From JAYWIG01 sp043789035 (GTDB lineage: Bacteria; Pseudomonadota; Gammaproteobacteria; Burkholderiales; Burkholderiaceae_E): a stretch of 9,036 bases of DNA. The DNA lies in assembly GCA_043789035.1 (NCBI GenBank), contig JAYWIG010000270.1, positions 1-9,036 on the forward strand. The letters are read 5' to 3'. Shown here in pieces: positions 6,556-9,036 of the stretch. The position numbers were made by a program, and so were the translations under genes. The number at the start of each line of letters is the position of its first letter. The stretch's first letter is position 1. The notes under the pieces are model-generated. The model was not told where the DNA came from. It did no database searches and saw only the letters and a program-made list of their open reading frames with translations.

Positions 6556-7872
6556 TTAATCATCAAGTGGTTTGAACTCAACAAAAGTCTTGTCTCTAAG
6601 CTGACGTAGCCAATCGATATAGGCTTCTTCGCCTCGCTGCTCGCGCAGCGCTTGCCTGGCAATGGAACGGCGGCGTTCTGGCGAAGCTTCATCAGTTCGG
6701 CGCTCAAGCACTTGCAGCAAGTGAAAACCAAACTGTGTTCGCGTAGGTTCGCTAACCTCATTAAGTTTCAGTTGGTTCATCACCTTCTCGAACTCAGGCA
6801 CAGTATCACCAGGGTAAATCCAACCTAGATCCCCGCCCTTGGACGAGCTTGGATCTACAGAGTATTGCTTGGCCATATCAGCGAAATCGGCGCTGCCTGC
6901 TTGGGTACGCAGCTTAATTTCAGTCAATCGTCGAAGTACTTCTGCTTCTGGAGCGACATCACTCACACGCAACAAAATATGACGAACCTTGGTTTGCTGT
7001 ACTGGCGGCCCATTTGCTGCAAGCTGTGCGCCACGCCTATCGAGCAAACGAAGTACGTGAAAGCCATTTGGGCTTCTAACTAGTTTACTCACTTCGCCAG
7101 GACGCATAGTCGACAACTCATCAAGAAAAACCTGGGGAATGCGATCGGCGCTACGCCACCCCATAACCCCACCTGTCGCCGCCTCGGGGCCGTCAGAAAA
7201 CGATACCGCTAAGCGATTAAAGTCCACGCCTCTGGCTGCCTGCTTTAGTATCTCTTCGCCGCGCAAACGCTGAGCAGTGATCTGTTCCGGGGTCGCGCCC
7301 ACCGGAAGTTTTAGTAAAATTTGTGCAACGTTGTATTCTTTTTGGGAAAGATCTGCACCTTCTTGTTCGAGCATAAACGCATCAACATCAGATTCAGAAA
7401 CAAAAACCCTCGTATCAACTTCACGCTCTCTTAATCGACTACTGACGATCTCTTGCCGAATATCTTCGCGAAACTGTGACCAAGTAATTCCATCTCGCTC
7501 AACCCTATCTTTGAGCGAGGCGACTGAAAGTCGATTTTGATCAGCCACACCTGCGACGGCTCTATCAAGAGAAGCCTCATCTAACCCTATACCTAGATTT
7601 TTGGCGAGCTGCATTTGCGCCGAGTTGCTAATCAAACGGTCAAGCACTTGCTTCTCAAGAATATCTGCCGGTGGCAATTCCACATTCTGCTTACGCAATT
7701 GACGCGAAACCACGGCAACCCTAAGCGCTAATTCTCTACTTGTAATGGCCTCAGAATTTACCACCGCAATGACTCGATCAAGGGTCGGGCTGGTTTGGGC
7801 CTCCACGATGCCGGTACCCGCCGTCGCCATAAGCAAAAGGCTTAAACCAAAAAACTTCACTCTATACATCAT
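6556..7872 (-). CDS. surA: Periplasmic chaperone and peptidyl-prolyl isomerase SurA
   Basis: SurA escorts unfolded outer-membrane proteins, LptD among them, across the periplasm to the BAM machinery. The 438-residue protein has the full family layout. A signal peptide covers residues 1-25 (basic start, hydrophobic FFGLSLLLMATAG, cleavage likely after VEA). The SurA N-terminal chaperone domain begins with LDRVIAVVNSEAITSRELALR (31-51). A first parvulin domain spans about 178-280, with FSDGPEAATGGVMGW and SPNGFHVLRL. A second spans about 293-392, with VRHILLRV, YSVDPSSSKGGDLGWIYPGDTVPEFE and TQFGFHLLQVLERR. The C-terminal helix runs to about 425. The start is an ATGATG doublet whose first ATG overlaps the lptD stop by four bases; the second ATG (7869) is also possible. 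This places surA in one transcript with its client gene lptD. Confidence 0.97.
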   Translation of the reverse strand: MMYRVKFFGLSLLLMATAGTGIVEAQTSPTLDRVIAVVNSEAITSRELALRVAVVSRQLRKQNVELPPADILEKQVLDRLISNSAQMQLAKNLGIGLDEASLDRAVAGVADQNRLSVASLKDRVERDGITWSQFREDIRQEIVSSRLREREVDTRVFVSESDVDAFMLEQEGADLSQKEYNVAQILLKLPVGATPEQITAQRLRGEEILKQAARGVDFNRLAVSFSDGPEAATGGVMGWRSADRIPQVFLDELSTMRPGEVSKLVRSPNGFHVLRLLDRRGAQLAANGPPVQQTKVRHILLRVSDVAPEAEVLRRLTEIKLRTQAGSADFADMAKQYSVDPSSSKGGDLGWIYPGDTVPEFEKVMNQLKLNEVSEPTRTQFGFHLLQVLERRTDEASPERRRSIARQALREQRGEEAYIDWLRQLRDKTFVEFKPLDD

Positions 7873-9036
7873 TCATACCCAAAATAATTCGATGGCAATG
7901 TCTGCCGGTCCGATGGTAAGCGATACCCAGGAATATTGCGTCGTAAGACCTCAAAAGGGTCAGACCCCACTTTGCCTAATCCGTTCAATTCAAGTTGTAG
8001 GAAAAACGCCGAGGTTTGCCTATTCTGCGCAGTTGTAAAACGCTGAAAAACTACTCTGGCTAACCAACAACATTCTTTAAATTCAAACCCAGCGACGCTT
8101 TCAACTAAACCTCTTGCATCGACTAAGACGCCACCAACATCTTTTTTGCCGATGAAAGTGTAATTCAAGCGACCTAACGCCGATATTTTATTCGTGATTG
8201 GCCATTGCCACGAGGTATCAATTTGCCCGAGCTCCTCTTTTTGATATCGAAGCGCAAGGTTAAAAATATGGTTATCTCGTGGCAAGTACCTGCTCAAGAA
8301 ACTAAATCGAGGCACAGAGCCACTGTCCAGCTTGTATTGCATGCCAGCGTCAAAAGTAAGCCCTTTGGTAATTTCACCTCCAGCCGCCAAAAGAATATCT
8401 GAACGCGCATCAGTTCGCGCGGTGGCGCCAGGAATCAATACCTTCTGATCTTCAAAATAAAAACGTTGCCCAAATGCGAACCGTAAGAATTCGGACCCTA
8501 CTGTGGGGTTGATCAGCCGGGTAACGACCGCAGCAGTAAGCTGATTAGCATTAGCGATTCTATCGTTACCGATAAAAGTGTTTTCTGCAAATAGCTGCGA
8601 AAAGTTGAAATCTGCATTGGCTGTGTCGAACACAGGGAATAATGTTTGGTTCCGATAGGGTGTGCGAACATAAAAAACTCGAGGCTCTAATGTTTGACGG
8701 ATATCGCGCTTGAAAATATTTGTATCTCGCTCGAAAATTAAGCCGCTATCGAGTGAGAAGGTGGGTACGACTCGTGATAAATGGGTAGGAATGGCAGTAA
8801 GGCCATTACCCAAGCCCTGATCCCATACTGTTTTATCGAGCTGATAGTCTGCCATATGCAAAGATAGTTTAGGTCGAATAAACCAACCTGGGCTTGTGAT
8901 GGGATAACTAATCGAAGTCGCTGACACAACTCGCGAGCCTTCTGGTTGGTTTGCTAGCGGTCTTCTGAAAGTTGTCGCATCAAACAACTGCGTTATGTCA
9001 AAACCCGAGACATCGCGCCGAATCGTTGAGGCCGCC
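7869..9036 (-). CDS. lptD: LPS-assembly protein LptD, C-terminal part (5' end outside window)
   Basis: LptD is the outer-membrane beta-barrel that, with the lipoprotein LptE, places lipopolysaccharide in the outer leaflet. The frame is open to the window edge and ends in TGA at 7871-7869, giving about 388 residues of the barrel's C-terminal half. The visible residues show barrel-like alternation, with recognisable family segments: PGWFIRPKLSLHMADYQL near the beginning, LEPRVFYVRTPYRNQTLFPVFDTANADFNF, LLAAGGEITKGLTFD, LGRLNYTF, GFEFKECCWLARVVFQR and LQLELNGLGKVGSDPFEVLRRNIPGY. The adjacent Cys-Cys pair (codons 8072-8067) matches the pair in E. coli LptD that forms essential disulfides with N-terminal cysteines; those partners lie outside the window. 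A TTG at 8987 is only an internal leucine. The gene overlaps surA by four bases. Confidence 0.95.
   Translation of the reverse strand, partial: AASTIRRDVSGFDITQLFDATTFRRPLANQPEGSRVVSATSISYPITSPGWFIRPKLSLHMADYQLDKTVWDQGLGNGLTAIPTHLSRVVPTFSLDSGLIFERDTNIFKRDIRQTLEPRVFYVRTPYRNQTLFPVFDTANADFNFSQLFAENTFIGNDRIANANQLTAAVVTRLINPTVGSEFLRFAFGQRFYFEDQKVLIPGATARTDARSDILLAAGGEITKGLTFDAGMQYKLDSGSVPRFSFLSRYLPRDNHIFNLALRYQKEELGQIDTSWQWPITNKISALGRLNYTFIGKKDVGGVLVDARGLVESVAGFEFKECCWLARVVFQRFTTAQNRQTSAFFLQLELNGLGKVGSDPFEVLRRNIPGYRLPSDRQTLPSNYFGYE

Noticed and set aside
7957..7968. GGGTCAGACCCC, which resembles the core of REP-like or transposase-associated repeats seen in some proteobacteria.
   Set aside because: It occurs once, lies in frame inside lptD, and encodes part of the conserved GSDPFEVLRRNIPGY segment, so it is ordinary coding sequence.
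8205..8402. Open frame of 65 codons on the plus strand inside the lptD region.
   Set aside because: It is antisense to clear LptD barrel sequence and shows no features of a real small protein.

Overview
This window looks like an ordinary piece of chromosome from a Gram-negative proteobacterium, most likely a betaproteobacterium of the Burkholderiales. The order lnt-glyQ-glyS-gmhB-plsC-(YgjP-like gene), facing lptD-surA-ksgA, is one I associate with that group. The protein sequences also resemble its versions, for example SNLAWFG in Lnt and HQSSWET in PlsC. By eye the GC content is a little under 50%, which is low for the group and closer to streamlined freshwater members. The genus cannot be fixed from the sequence alone.

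Layout: positions 1-5705 carry a tightly packed rightward gene set. It holds the 3' end of lnt (apolipoprotein N-acyltransferase), glyQ and glyS (the two subunits of glycyl-tRNA synthetase), gmhB (heptose bisphosphate phosphatase for LPS core), plsC (lysophosphatidic acid acyltransferase) and a YgjP-like zinc metalloprotein. Gaps are 4-18 bases, and two junctions are 4-base ATGA stop/start overlaps. Positions 5719-9036 carry a convergent leftward set: the 3' part of lptD, then surA, then ksgA/rsmA. lptD and surA also overlap by ATGA, and surA and ksgA are 9 bases apart. Only 13 bases separate the two converging gene sets. No stretch over 20 bases lacks a gene, and I see no tRNA, rRNA, CRISPR or mobile element.

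How the genes work together: most of them serve envelope construction. Lnt completes lipoprotein acylation, PlsC makes phosphatidic acid, GmhB feeds heptose into LPS core, SurA chaperones outer-membrane proteins including LptD, and LptD inserts LPS into the outer leaflet. GlyQS and KsgA belong to translation.

I did not find an undescribed biological system. The points worth a second look are the absence of pdxA between surA and ksgA, a perfect 10-bp hairpin at the FPEGTR motif of plsC, the HX4E acyltransferase motif, the long N-terminal region of the YgjP-like protein, and the very compact convergent junction.
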